A DNA stretch of 64,000 nucleotides from Musa acuminata AAA Group (lineage: Eukaryota > Streptophyta > Magnoliopsida > Zingiberales > Musaceae). The stretch covers positions 36,438,501 through 36,502,500 of the forward strand of contig NC_088330.1 of assembly GCF_036884655.1 (NCBI RefSeq), read 5' to 3'. The notes under the pieces were generated by a model. The model saw nothing but the letters and a program-made list of their open reading frames with translations. It was not told where the DNA came from and searched no databases. Made by a program: the position numbers and the translations under genes. Every line of letters starts with the position of its first letter. Position 1 is the stretch's first letter. Positions 49,574-60,361 of this stretch are shown here, piece by piece.

Positions 49574-51034
49574 TGGAGGGGATGTCACTTGTGTTATCAA
49601 TTGGATGATTAAATTAGAGATGCATCTGGCATGTCATGGAACCATGAACATCTGTTCTGTTTGTAAGGAAGGTTTTACAGGGGGACTATACCATCAGGCC
49701 ATGTGTATCAGAGTGTTGCACAATTTAGGAAGCAAAATGTACAGATTCATTTTTCATCTGTAATATGAATTCTGAGGTTGGATGATTGGTGTTGTTATAA
49801 TCTGAAAAGAATAATGCAGATGTGTTTACATTAGAGCTAGCAATCTTCGAGGATACATCTACTTTTCGTTGTTGCGAATAATGACTAGGAAAAGTAACGA
49901 GATTATTGCCTTTTCCATTTTGGTGTTGATTACACTTGCTTTGCCCTATTTCTGAGTGTATGCAGGCTAATTGAGCTGTTTCCATTTTTACATCGACTAT
50001 ACATCTTCCGGTTGTTGAATCTGTGCAAGTCTGCATGGCATTTGCTGTAAGACTGCCACCATTGTGTTTGCAGCACTTGGCATGGTCTTGTATTTCAAGG
50101 ATACAATTAGTTGTGGGCCTTCTTTAGTCAAATTATCCATAGTGTTTCACTATGTTAGTTTTCATTGTTCCAGCTAAATGCCACATATATTAAATTGAAA
50201 TTGCCATGACCTTTCAAAGACTATTGAAGATGCATTCTGTTTTGCTGGTAAACTACTGCAAATGGGTCAACCTGTGCTGTTGAACATGCACCACCAAGGC
50301 AATTCTTGTTACTGTTGTATGTATTTTCATATTATTTACTGTGCAACTTGGTGGATTTGAGTAGATGTCATTTTCATCAATTTCTTCGGGGTTTATGCCA
50401 TATATTGCATTCCCCCATGGATGCGATGCACTGTATTGCCTGTATGAATAATTGATTTTTTATTTTACTTGTGCTACATCTCATTTTGCTCACTTGACAG
50501 GCTTCTCAAAGTGGATTTGGTGTTGATTATGTCTCCCAAGGTCCTCATGCTGGTTTCCCAGGGAGTTATTTAAATCAGAGTACCCAGCCAGGATATTCCC
50601 ATTTGGGCACTGGAAACGATTTTTTGTTTCAGGTTGATTAGCCTTAAATTGATCTTGTTTTTCTGCTCCAAATGATTGCATTCCTTTTAACATTTTGGCT
50701 AAAGCATGAAACATTTTAGCAGGAATACATGCCGCATGGATCACAAGGTTTATTCACACAAGCAGGATTCAATGATCCATCACAAGATGAATCTTCTCAG
50801 AGCCACTTTGGCATGGGTGGGCCCAGTTCTCTTCAGTCACAGGTTCTATTAGGAGCTTGTAATTCATGCTCGTCAAGATCTATCACATTTCTAACAATGA
50901 AGCTTCTGCAGGCATTGCTAAACCCTCTGTATTCACAACCCTTTGCTCATTATAATGCTCAGCCTCAAAATCTGCAGTCTCCACCACAGCAAAATCAGGG
51001 CTCACCCAATCAGAAACTTCACTACAATGGCTGA
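32780..51034 (+). CDS. UPF1: UPF1 RNA helicase, regulator of nonsense transcripts 1
   Basis: Twenty-nine exons join in phase to 1268 aa: 32780-33310, 34859-35110, 35191-35361, 35544-35594, 35821-35913, 36005-36100, 36274-36324, 36411-36529, 36764-36872, 39646-39768, 39847-39918, 40935-41006, 41089-41155, 41634-41776, 42029-42100, 42184-42312, 43037-43192, 43318-43431, 43510-43608, 43685-43762, 44836-44970, 47643-47717, 47866-47980, 48190-48563, 48649-48711, 48801-48872, 50501-50632, 50723-50842, 50912-51034. The order is an acidic/serine-rich N-terminus, the Cys/His zinc domain (starting near 136) and a superfamily 1 helicase core with GPPGTGKT (508-515), DEST (654-657), [10 protein letters not shown] (678-687) and VALTRAR (879-885). 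A Q/G/P-rich tail with SQ sites follows. Known role: ATP-driven helicase that binds eRF3, UPF2 and UPF3 and triggers nonsense-mediated decay in the cytoplasm. Length is close to Arabidopsis UPF1. Confidence 0.97.
33977..34145 (+). repeat. 84-bp tandem duplication in UPF1 intron 1
   Basis: Two adjacent copies start with GTTAAGTTTT at 33977 and 34061 and end with GTTGCATAAT. They share the TATTCAGT and GGTGAGA segments and differ at scattered positions. No coding potential was seen. Confidence 0.7.
34570..34676 (+). repeat. 13-bp inverted repeat plus repeated 20-mer in UPF1 intron 1
   Basis: CCAGGTTCATAAG (34586-34598) and its exact reverse complement (34608-34620) flank a 9-nt loop. The 20-mer from ATAAGTGGCTG to CCCTTATG, spanning the loop, occurs again about 63 bp downstream together with the upstream AACAAATGAAATA. 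This looks like a short local duplication that touches a perfect hairpin. Confidence 0.7.
40148..40763 (+). repeat. Tandem duplication, about 311-bp unit, in UPF1 intron 11
   Basis: Copy 1 (40148-40459) and copy 2 (40460-40763) match over almost their whole length with few substitutions. Both start CAGTGCA-GTG and end near AAGTAACCATTTT. The short minus-strand ORFs in each copy are equivalent and come from the duplication. The first 11 nt resemble an intron-exon junction, but no coding sequence follows. Confidence 0.8.
45212..45744. mobile_element. Foldback/MITE-like element in UPF1 intron 21
   Basis: The left end TCAAGGATTGAAA and the right end TTGCAAACCTTGG are inverted relative to each other, and TTTAAA sits on both outer sides. 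The interior is rich in GGTAC/GTACC-like words and contains a (TA)n tract near 45315-45340 and GC-rich filler. It has no transposase. The TTTAAA flank may be the target duplication, but it is itself palindromic, so that is uncertain. Confidence 0.5.
45764..46440. repeat. Related, degraded repeat copies in UPF1 intron 21
   Basis: A sequence starting ACCAAGGTTTCAAGTTTTG resembles the end of the neighbouring foldback element. The word GATATGGTTAAGAC appears at 45752 and again at 46137, and an intronic segment with CAGTTTCTTGTTTAAC appears at 45134 and 46051. The intron has grown by local duplication of such material. Confidence 0.5.
46445..46775. mobile_element. Second foldback-like element in UPF1 intron 21
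   Basis: ACCAAGGATTTTAATTTC at the left and GAAATTGGATTCCTTGGT at the right are near-inverted copies. The interior holds CT-rich filler and no transposase. The termini are of the same type as the element at 45212, so they probably belong to one non-autonomous family. Confidence 0.45.
49510..49570. repeat. (TA)n-(GA)n compound microsatellite in UPF1 intron 26
   Basis: A TA run of about 28 bp passes directly into a GA run of about 32 bp. The same compound order occurs near 6.7 kb in this window. Confidence 0.95.
50843..50911 (+). other. 69-nt in-frame last intron of UPF1, no stop codon
   Basis: The donor follows CAG at 50842 and the acceptor precedes GCA at 50912; both sides are phase 0. The intron length is divisible by three and it has no stop in the reading frame, so the unspliced form stays open and adds 23 residues. 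Splicing is favoured because the spliced product [15 protein letters not shown] fits the family tail. Confidence 0.75.
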
Positions 51035-54000
51035 GCTGCACTGGATTTAGGAGTGATGGGTTACATCCTTTGCACCCAGCTACAGTGGTTGTGCCGAGTC
51101 ATGTCTTCGTACATTGACAGATAACAGCTCAACCTTCTTTTTTTGGCTTCTCGCAGTCGCATATGGTGCACTAGTTTTAAGATAGGAGTGGTGCATATGG
51201 AGATTCGAGATAGCAATGGTGCTGATTGTGCCTGAGGAGAGGATTTAGCCCATACTTCCAACTACATTTATTTTTTTTCGGAAGGAGTTGACCATTGGGA
51301 GAAAGCATCTTTTGCTTATATGAGGGCTCACAGCAATTGGTGCCTGCATATTGTGAAGAAAGCCATTCTGACGGTAAGTGAGACATTGCACATACATGTT
51401 CATAACCAACGCTAAAGGCTCCATTTTGAAGAAGTGGAGTTTTCCTCCACCCGGATGGTATGACGAGCAAGTGTTGCATTATGTACAGCAGTGTTCAAAG
51501 ATGACTGACCCGTGCTTGCCATTTGCATGGTCAGATACGGATCAAACTCACGGCTTGTCCTTTGTTGGAATTTAATTATGAAATTAGTGCATAGTGTCAT
51601 TGTTACAAGGCTCTGTTACTAAGAAAAACTTGCTTTACTTGAAGTGTGAGTTTGGAGTTTGCTTGATTTATATGATTTTGATTTTTATTCTTGTGGTAAA
51701 TTGATATTATATGGTTTTAATTTTTTTAATGAGCACCGGGCTTGCTTCTCTGGCTTTGCTAAGCTTCAAACCTTAAAGGATTGAACACCAGACGTCAGCT
51801 AGCTGCTGGCAGTCAGTTCTTGTGGTGATGATTTGAGCTGTTCATGCATGAAGCAATTAGATTATATGCTGGCAGTCAGGGGCTTAAAAGTGTGGCATCC
51901 AAGTTATGGAACGGGAAATGTTGGCATCATGTGGTGGTTACCTTGTGAGCTGTGGAGGCTGCAGTGGATGGGAATTAGTAAAGAATTTCAATTCTTAAGC
52001 TGATGAATACTGAACTCTGAAACAGCCAACAAGGACTGTGCGAGTTCTGCTGATGCCCATCGGGTGAAGTTTTGAACGGGATTGATGCTTTAAGCCGAGA
52101 AGAAGCAGTTCGAGTGTTGGCAATGATCAGCAGTATTCATTCTTCACTTCCAAGTCCAGTTTTCGGGAGCAAGACAAGGAAGATACCTGTTTCCCTTAGC
52201 GCAAGTGAAATTACAAGTTTTGATTTAAGAATTGAATCTAGTGTGACTAATATATAAGTCTGTAAAAACACTTCCCTTACTCTCAGGTCTCTCTTTGAGC
52301 TCCATAAGCGCAACATTATAGGTTGCATGTTGAATTACGAGTTTTGCTTTTCGTTTCAGAATAAAGATAATCTTCAATGACATGATTCACTTCAAGTGGA
52401 GTTACGATTGCTTGTTGGGTTGACAGCTTTCAAAACTCAAAATGAGGGTTCCGATTAATAATAGCAAGGGAGCGAGGGCGTTTATGAGTTAAGGGAATTA
52501 TTGAGTTCAGTGTTGCGCGTTAGGGAAGTTTCCCGTTGCGCAAAGGCGCTGACGCTATTTATTGTGTCACGGGGCATTGGGTAGATAAGGGAGTAGAGTC
52601 TCTCGTTTATTTCTTCTAATTTTATTCTTTCTTTTGCACTATATGTATTATATATATTCTTTAGTTGGGGAACAAGCAATTGGTATTCCATAGCTGCTGG
52701 AACTGGAACTGGTATTTAAACAGCTATTGGAACCAGTATTCCATAGCTTATGGAATTGGTATTCAATAAAAGCACTTTGTTTGTGTCGATTAGTCTGAAC
52801 GACGACTATGCTCAAAATAGGATAGTATTTGAATAGTTAGAAATAGGGTCTTAGGAGAGCCTAACCCCAGCCTCATCCTGGTGATTAGAAGAAACATCTC
52901 TGATCCTTCACCCTAATGTGACACCTTCTCTACCAGAAGAGTTGTATTCTTAACAGGTTCAGTCGACTAGAGAGCGAGATTGATTATTCATCTTCTGGTA
53001 TGGGAAAGTTGTCCCCTGTACTAATTAATACTAAACAAACTCTTAGTTGTATGGTCTTCAAGTCATCATTTTACAATACTTTTATTTTAGGCTGGTTACC
53101 ATTACTTTTTTTACTTGGAAGAATGATCCGAGAAAGGGAAAGCGTATTGAGTGCACCTAATGCGTCTATGCATTTTCCATTCTTTTTATTAGATCAGATG
53201 ATGAATTCAATAGAATGTCCAATCTCTAGTGGTGGTGGCTGACGATGTCTGCTGTCTGACCCAACCTCAAACTCTTTCTTGCCTACCTATCTATCTAGCT
53301 ATTTGACTCTTTGGCCCCAATTATGTAGGTGGTATCATGATTTTTTGAAGAGATTGAATTCCTTGAAACTTTGATATTAGCCAATAGTAATAGAAATGAT
53401 AATTAATATCTATATGATCCACAAAAATACATCGGCCCATATAAATGAAAGCGATCTTGGGCCATGGGGTCCTAATAAAGTAGGAAATCAGTACACTCAC
53501 TCTCATCTCAATACACTGCTTATTTAGTAAGGAAAGGCGTGAAAGCCGTCTTTCTTATCGTTGACCAGTGTTATGACAAATCAACTATTGAAGGTACGTA
53601 CCCTATGGCTCTTCTAATGCATTATTTAAGCCCTACATCTTAGTCGAGCACTGTTGTATTGCTTGTTGAATTGAGCATTCAAAGTGTCGAGTCAACTCAA
53701 ATCTTAATTTCTTCTTTCGAGCACAGAACTTCTCTTACAACTGTAGCCAACTTTTGAACTAATCCTTCTCATTCTGATCTCGGTGCCAACATAGATGAAA
53801 CTTGAATCGGAAGTGGTCACTTGAAACAACCATCCGATCCGGAGCAAATCCTGTTTTCATTGATTTTGAAGTTCATAATGTCATTTCCGATTTCCGAATT
53901 CTATTATCGACACGCTTCTTTGATTTGTCAGTTCATAATGTCATTTCAAAATAAAATCGAATCTATCTCTCGTCTTGCTTGTCTCGGTCAGATTTAGTAG

Positions 54001-56006
54001 TATTCGTCGATGTTAAGCTCATTGAGTTTGACTTTTCCTCTAAAGAAATGAATTAAGTTTGACTTGAAGCCGAGAATGAATCAGTTGTTAATTGGCTAAG
54101 GGCAAAAGCACAAGGTGGAGTTCTTGTTTCATCGACGAGAGAAGAAGCGTGTTAGGCTTCTTGTGCTTGATTGGATGCTTTGATTAGTCAAAATTAAAAT
54201 AATTTAATTAAAGTAAAATTATTTAGTTAAATGATATAATTATTATAAAAATTAATTGTATGAATACCATCGGTCATATTTCTAACTTAATGATAAGATA
54301 AATTAGGAATATGAAACTCTGGAGGCATAATTACAGATTCATCAATTATGAATATAATCATAATTGTAGGTGTATAAGTTATGAATATAAATAAGGCTAT
54401 AGTATCAAATAAAGTTTCTCTTTACCCGTCAAAAGAAATCTAATTTAGAAAATAAAGTTTCTCTTTACCCGTCAAAAGAAATCTAAAATTCTTAAGGATA
54501 CTCTATAGAACAAATCATCAATTAATTTAGAAAATAATTTGATGGATTCATCATTTATGTTCCGTGTTAATATGTTTTATAATTATTATAGGATTTCATA
54601 TATATTATTGTGGATCTAATAAGTCTTTATAAAAATGTTCTAAAATTCGTTTTTGCTCTTATAAAACATGTTTGATCCATATTTGATGTGTTAAAGAACC
54701 AAACAAATGAACCAACAAATCTTGTTTTGTATTTATAAACCATGTTTGAACCAAAATTCAATTTTTTGATATGTTAAAAAGATCCAACATATTATGCTTG
54801 GGTGCTTATGTGAGATCCAAAATGCATTTGAACAACCTTTAGAGTAGGAAAGAACATAGGATTGCTTCGTCAAGTACAAAATCAAAGAATCAGTTGCAAG
54901 TGGAGCGAGAAGGAAAGTCGAAGAATGATTTTGACTTCGGATCGAGTTGTTGTGCACTAACAGGAGGAGCAAAGAGAAGAAAGATCAGAATCAAGAGAAG
55001 AAGGATGAGAGGCAACAAGCAGCAGGTAATCCTCAACTAGAGGTCATGCACTGACTGACTGCTCAAATAATTAAGACTTACTCCTCAAAAGCGTTAATTA
55101 GCACTTTGTATTGCTTCTTCTCCGTTACTCTAATAGAGAGAGAATATTTGATAGCTATCTATCTACCTAACACCTTAAGACTTGACAGTTAGCTCTGCTC
55201 TTACTTAATCTACAGCTGGCTCAACAAGCAAAGGTCAAAGGTCAAATAGACTACTCAGTGTTACACATACATTAAGTAACCAAAGAGCTTATATATACAT
55301 ACGATTACACTGATTGACATGGTAACTCAATTCTTATAGCAAATTCCTTAGTCACCTTCTTGTAAACAGGTAGTTGATAATTTGCTGTTGACTTTAGCAC
55401 AAAGTCAACTCATGAATCTCCTTGTTGTAAATTGAAAATAGAACTTGTTTCTTGTTCCGTTTCAACGACTCCCTTACTTACGTCCTTAACTTGCAAGTTA
55501 CATCTCGACTACTGACACCCCCAACTCAATTATCTTCTTCTCCCAACTCTCCGTGGGGTTGGTTCAATGGAAGGAAGTTGACAGGGTAGAATAGACATGG
55601 ACGAATCTGATATTTCTCTATTCCATCGGTGTCATTGTTCACCAGCGATCCTCGGAGACTCGGGTCACGCCGACTATGGAATCAACCCCGATTTGGTACC
55701 ATACCGGCACTGCTTCACATTCCCAATCGATCCACAAAACTCCGTTCCGTTGCGATAACCACGAAACATGTCCAAATGAAACAGAAGAAATAAAGAGAGT
55801 AGTAAATGAATAAGAACGATGGTCCGATCTTGTTCCTCAAGTTTCGGAACATCTCGGGCTCTCAGATCTCAGCCGTCCATTTGGTTAGTGGCGGCGCCGA
55901 CGGCGTCACTGTAGATGTGATAACGGGGAAACCCAAACCATTCCATGGAAGCTTAAGTGGCCGCTGGCGAGTGGGGTTAGACGAAAGGGAGGGAACGAAT
56001 TGACGA
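51035..56006. other. UPF1 3' flank and intergenic DNA
   Basis: The first 500-1000 bp probably hold the UPF1 3' UTR. Beyond it are short local repeats: GGTATTCCATAGCT-like words at 52680-52760, AGTTCATAATGTCATTTC at about 53870 and 53930, and a 43-bp tandem repeat at 54408. 55030-55560 has LTR-like composition but no clear ends. The last 400 bp flank the ATL gene on its 3' side. Confidence 0.45.
54408..54490. repeat. 43-bp tandem duplication
   Basis: AATAAAGTTTCTCTTTACCC and the following GTCAAAAGAAATCTAA occur twice with a period of 43 bp. Confidence 0.85.
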
Positions 56007-57080
56007 CTATACCCCTGTTACCCACATGTAGAGAGCAGCCAGGCCGCCACCGCCGTCGTCGTCGTCCTCCTCCTCCGTCTCCCGCCTCGCGGTTCCCTCC
56101 GGTTCCGCGGATTCCCGGTCGCCGCCGTCGTCGTAGAGGTGGCTCCAACGACCGGAGAACCGGAACGAAGACGATGAGAGCCGGTCCACGTAGTCCATCA
56201 GCCACCCCCTCGACCCTTCGCCTGACGGCCCCGCCGCCACGGGCCCTGAGGCAGCGGAATCGGCGTCCTGTCGCCTAGGTATCCGATGCACTACCGCCTC
56301 CACGTCCTCCTCTTCCTCGTTCATCATGTGGTCGAACGACGAGCCGATCGAGTGTGTTTGGTGGCGCGACGACGACGACGACTGCGGTGTAGGAAGGGAC
56401 GGGTTTCTCCGGGATAAGACGTCTCCCGGGGCCCGACTGCTAGCGCTGCCGATCTCGACGTCAAAGCTTCGGGACATGGGGGGGTCCTCGCAGGGCGTGT
56501 GCGACGCAACCGAGGGTAGAGGCGGCGGCGGGAGGGTGACTGGTGCGCGGCAGAGAGGGCATGAAGGGGATTTCCGGATCCAGGGCTCGACGCAGCCGGA
56601 ATGGAAGGCGTGGCGGCAGGCGGGAAGCAGGCGTAGGTCCTCATCGGGGCCGAAGGGCCGGAGGCATACGGCGCAGTCCGGCGAGGATTTGGGGAGGGCG
56701 GCGAGGGAGGAGGAGAGATTGAAGATGGGGAGGGAGTCGATCAGCGCCGACTTCACTGGATCGGAGCTCGGGTCAGCGGTGGACGTGACAGAGGCGGAGG
56801 CAGAGCGTGAGCTGACGAGGAGCGACGCCGCAGCGACGGAGGAGGATGAAGAGGAGGAGCGGCGGGAGGAGAAGAGGAGTCGGAGGATGAGGTGGATAGA
56901 CACGGAGGCGACGCAGACGCAGGCGAGGATGGCGGCGATGATGAGGAGGCTCGGGCTGAAGGATAGGGAGGAGGAGGAGGAGGAAGTGTCAGATGGGAGG
57001 TGGTTGGGCTCCACCGCCAATGGAAAGGGTTGGAGAAGCAGTGGCGGTGACGGAGAAGGCAAAGAGGGGCCGTAGTCCAT
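56007..57080 (-). CDS. ATL-family RING-H2 E3 ubiquitin ligase, membrane anchored
   Basis: A single-exon ORF of 357 aa. One hydrophobic membrane segment lies at about residues 43-69 after a P/S-rich start. LIDSLPIF (113-120) sits where ATL proteins carry the GLD motif, although GLD itself is not intact. The RING-H2 is complete: C136, C139, C155, H157, H160, C163, C174, C177, with the PWI of the family after C163 (residues 166-168). The tail is low-complexity apart from WLMDYVDRL, and ends after an acidic and glycine-rich stretch. Known for the family: ATLs are intronless genes for membrane-bound ligases that transfer ubiquitin from E2 enzymes, many of them rapidly induced in defence or stress. 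Which Arabidopsis ATL is closest cannot be settled here; the tail suggests the ATL4 type. Confidence 0.9.
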   Translation of the reverse strand: MDYGPSLPSPSPPLLLQPFPLAVEPNHLPSDTSSSSSSLSFSPSLLIIAAILACVCVASVSIHLILRLLFSSRRSSSSSSSVAAASLLVSSRSASASVTSTADPSSDPVKSALIDSLPIFNLSSSLAALPKSSPDCAVCLRPFGPDEDLRLLPACRHAFHSGCVEPWIRKSPSCPLCRAPVTLPPPPLPSVASHTPCEDPPMSRSFDVEIGSASSRAPGDVLSRRNPSLPTPQSSSSSRHQTHSIGSSFDHMMNEEEEDVEAVVHRIPRRQDADSAASGPVAAGPSGEGSRGWLMDYVDRLSSSSFRFSGRWSHLYDDGGDRESAEPEGTARRETEEEDDDDGGGGLAALYMWVTGV

Positions 57081-58130
57081 GGCGAAAGTGGGGAGATAGC
57101 CTCTTGGGCTTTGGAAGATATGCGTGAATTGTACGGGAAGCAGCCGCTTCTTTCTCTCTTTAGCTTTGCTTTGTGTTTGCTACTTTGGCTTACGTTGCTT
57201 GTCGTCCCCCCTCCTCCTCACCTCACCCACCTCTCACTGACTCTTTGGCTACCTGTCTACTTTGCCCGTTTCTTCCCCTCTCATTGCCGTATACTTAAAA
57301 GTTACTTCATTATAAGGAAAAACAATAAAGTATTTCATATTTTATCTGATACTGTAAATTAGTGACTTTATTTTTTCTTGAAAGTGCAAAAAAGGGCTAA
57401 CTTCAGATATTATCGATATATTTTGGAGCTTCACATTATCTAATTCTAATGTATGCACGACATCAGAATCAAAATGGAAACAACTTTGTAATCTATACAA
57501 TATGTCACAGTTCTATTTGAGCAAAGTTTATGGTAACACTCAAAAGAAAGAGAAGGTTGCAGATGCTTGTTGGAGAATAAAGGATAAGGAGAATCACCTG
57601 TCATTACAGCATCCGTCCATCACATGAGATGCAATGACACACGAAAGTCTCTAATTGAGCTTGCGTATCTTTTAATCATCTGTCACTGCCACCTTAGTAT
57701 GTTTCTGTCCCCATATAAAATTGGCAATTCCAGCTCTAAAAACTTACTTTTCATGGATCAAACTTAATTATATTGCAGCGGAATGATCAAATGTTTATTT
57801 CTTTGTCAAATGTGTCATTTACCTGCCTATGTCAGATCCATCCATCGGATTGTGATCTGAGATAGATTCCTTCCAATCTTGTTTCAATCATGAACATCCA
57901 TACTTGTTCTTATTCTAATTGCAGTATTTCCTTCTCTTTTTTAGATTTTGGAAATAGATTTTGACCCAAGCTTGAGATTGACTAAATGAAAATAAAAAAC
58001 TTCAACCTACACGTGAAAGAGAATGGATGAAAATGAAAAAGGATTAATACTCCTATCATTGGATTCCAAATCTTACAAACAGTAACACCTGCCTAAAGCC
58101 TGCAATGTACACAATCCAATGGTCGTAAGC
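57081..58130. other. ATL gene leader and intergenic DNA
   Basis: The first 200 bp are the leader and promoter of the minus-strand ATL gene; the rest is AT-rich without a recognised feature. Confidence 0.45.
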
Positions 58131-58139
58131 TACAATGAC

Positions 58140-58515
58140 CAGTGAGTTCCGCCACAGTACTACTCCATCCCATTGCTTCTTGACCGTCAACTTCCTTGTA
58201 ATAGGATCAAGTGAAAGCACAGTGATATGAATTCCACTGATATCTCTACATCATCTGCAAGTTGGCAGTCGTAAACATACTCAGCAACTGTCCAAAGGTC
58301 TCTGTGGATGAAGCATGGATAGGGATGTATGAGTAGAAAAAACCAACTGCCTTGTTCCCTCGTCTGAGGGGTGATCTCTTTGTCACTGGGCCATGGTTGC
58401 TTTGTCTGCTGCACTGGCTTGCCATGTTTTATCAGGAAGAACCCAAGGGTTCCACTGCCAACCTGCACTGTTAGCATCAGCAACTCCTCAGAAATCCTAA
58501 ACCAGCGGTGCATGT
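58140..58515 (-). pseudogene. Coding-like relic, family unknown
   Basis: The minus strand has one open frame (58513-58187, 108 aa) and a second coding-like frame with SLDPITRKLTVKKQWDGVV at about 58221-58165. The two frames would need a frameshift to join. No family was recognised, so a decayed gene is the cautious reading. Confidence 0.25.
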
Positions 58516-58960
58516 TACATGAATCCTTGCAAGGTTAAAGAGATGATCCTGTTAGCTATTACATCTCTGTAAGTCTTCATCGACACGTTTTGTAGCTGCT
58601 TATACCTTCTGTCCTTTTTAGAGGATGCTGTTCTGAAATGTAGGGTATGGGCGTCCATGTACACTGTTTCAGCTGCTGCATGAGTTTGTTTGTGTTGGAG
58701 TCCTACCTATGGCTTCCACTGTGTTGTCCCTTGTCAGACCAAGGCAATTCTTGCCTGAGGAAGGATGAGTCTGTAGGCTTAAGGCATCAAAATACCAGCT
58801 AATTAAAATGGTAAAGCTCAATCCCAAAGGTAAGCTTGAATTAACTGTTATGATTTCTGTACTCACAGTAGCACAATGGTTTCCAAGATTAAACACATAT
58901 TTTCTCTTGTACTGCATCAATGGATGGGAAGACGTTTGCCAGCCACAGTTAAGCAATCAC

Positions 58961-59460
58961 TGTTGGGAAAATAGTGTAAAAACTAAAATAATAAAACCAA
59001 AGATCAAACCAACTGAAATAATAACACCAAGACATAACGTTATAATAAAACTCTTAATTGGTTAAAGAGAAATAATATCCACCAACCAACAAAGGGAAAT
59101 AAGATCTTATCTCTTGTAGTAAGAGCCAAAGAAAAAACTCACAAAAGGGGAAAAACTAAAGAGGAACCAAATGATATGATCTTTCTTTCTCTCTATTCCT
59201 CTCTGCACTAAATGGATTGGATTGAGTTCCCCCTCTACACATCGGTGCCTTGTTTACGTACTGGAGGGGAGAGTACTCCTACATACACATAGTTTGCACT
59301 AAAGATCATATCAGTGAGGATGTTGCAACTTCCCACATCGCGTCCACGCATGGAAGGTTGCAACCTGCCCTCGTCCCCGCGGGTGAAACTATCCAATCGC
59401 ACGGACATGGTTGTAATTGCCTCCTCATCCTTTTTTATTTTATTTCTTCATAATCTCTCA
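58961..59460 (-). mobile_element. Candidate Ty1/copia LTR
   Basis: A 500-bp segment whose minus strand begins TGAGAGATTATGAAG and ends TTTTCCCAACA, so it has TG/CA ends. It directly follows a degenerate copia RNase H tail on the same strand, as a 3' LTR would. The exact left limit of the LTR could differ by a few bases. Confidence 0.5.
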
Positions 59461-59690
59461 CTAGACCACAAGAGAATATGGTCCACGTGAATTTGTCTTA
59501 TAATATTTATTTGTTTTGTCATAACATTCATTAGGTTGTCCATTGTGTTGATCTTCTGCATATCCATGGTTTACTGTCCGTCGTTACTTCTCGAATAAAA
59601 TAATATTGACCTTCTATATGTTTTATCATAGAATGGAAAGCTAGATTTCTCTGACTTTTATAATAGAAGGAAATATCCTTCTATTTATAC
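59461..59690 (-). pseudogene. Ty1/copia RNase H C-terminal relic
   Basis: The minus strand encodes, in two frames, pieces that fit the end of a copia polyprotein: IKHIEGQYYFIREV and then MQKINTMDNLMNVMTKQIN. These correspond to the KHI...YHFIRE and NLADVMTK regions of the family. The frameshift and the lost residues show it is dead. Confidence 0.6.
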
Positions 59691-60361
59691 CCGAATTTTT
59701 TCTATTAACCTTCTAATCCATATCACCTCCTTGCATACTTGTGTAGATGCTATATATTATATTTTTGTGGTAGATAGAGCTATCACAATCCGTAAATTTG
59801 AAACTTAGCTCACTGCTCCTCCTACAAGTGTAAACACATAGCAGGGAGAGAGATATATTAATCGATAAATTCTTTTATTTTTATTTTTTTAATTATTAAG
59901 AACTATTCATTTTTCCTTTTTTTTTGGGCAATATATGGTATATGCTGCATGGACCAATACGTAGGCATGCCTTTTTTTAATATTTGCCTAAAATATTGTA
60001 AGTATTGGATTCAGTTTTCATGACCAAAAAAAAAAAATCCAAGGAGAGAGATATTTTGATCAAGAAGTTCCTTTAATTTATTTTTAATTATAATAAACTA
60101 TATTAATTTTTCCATTTCAACTATATATGGTAATGATTTGGATCCTCAACCATGATCAACTTATTGTTGTTATTGTACGAGAAAAGTTAGGGGGAGACTT
60201 AAAAGATATCTTACTAGAAATTATATACAATGATTTAAATATTTTTAATTAAAAATATAATTTTTTATAGACGATGATAAAAGATTCATATATCTAATCT
60301 TAAATAATTAATATCTTATAATTTTATTGATGTCGTTGAATCATGATCTTACGGTTCAAAT

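Noticed and set aside
56326..57075. 249-aa + strand ORF opposite the ATL gene
   Set aside because: It is the shadow of a GC-rich coding exon; the minus frame carries a full RING-H2 and membrane segment, this one has no domain.
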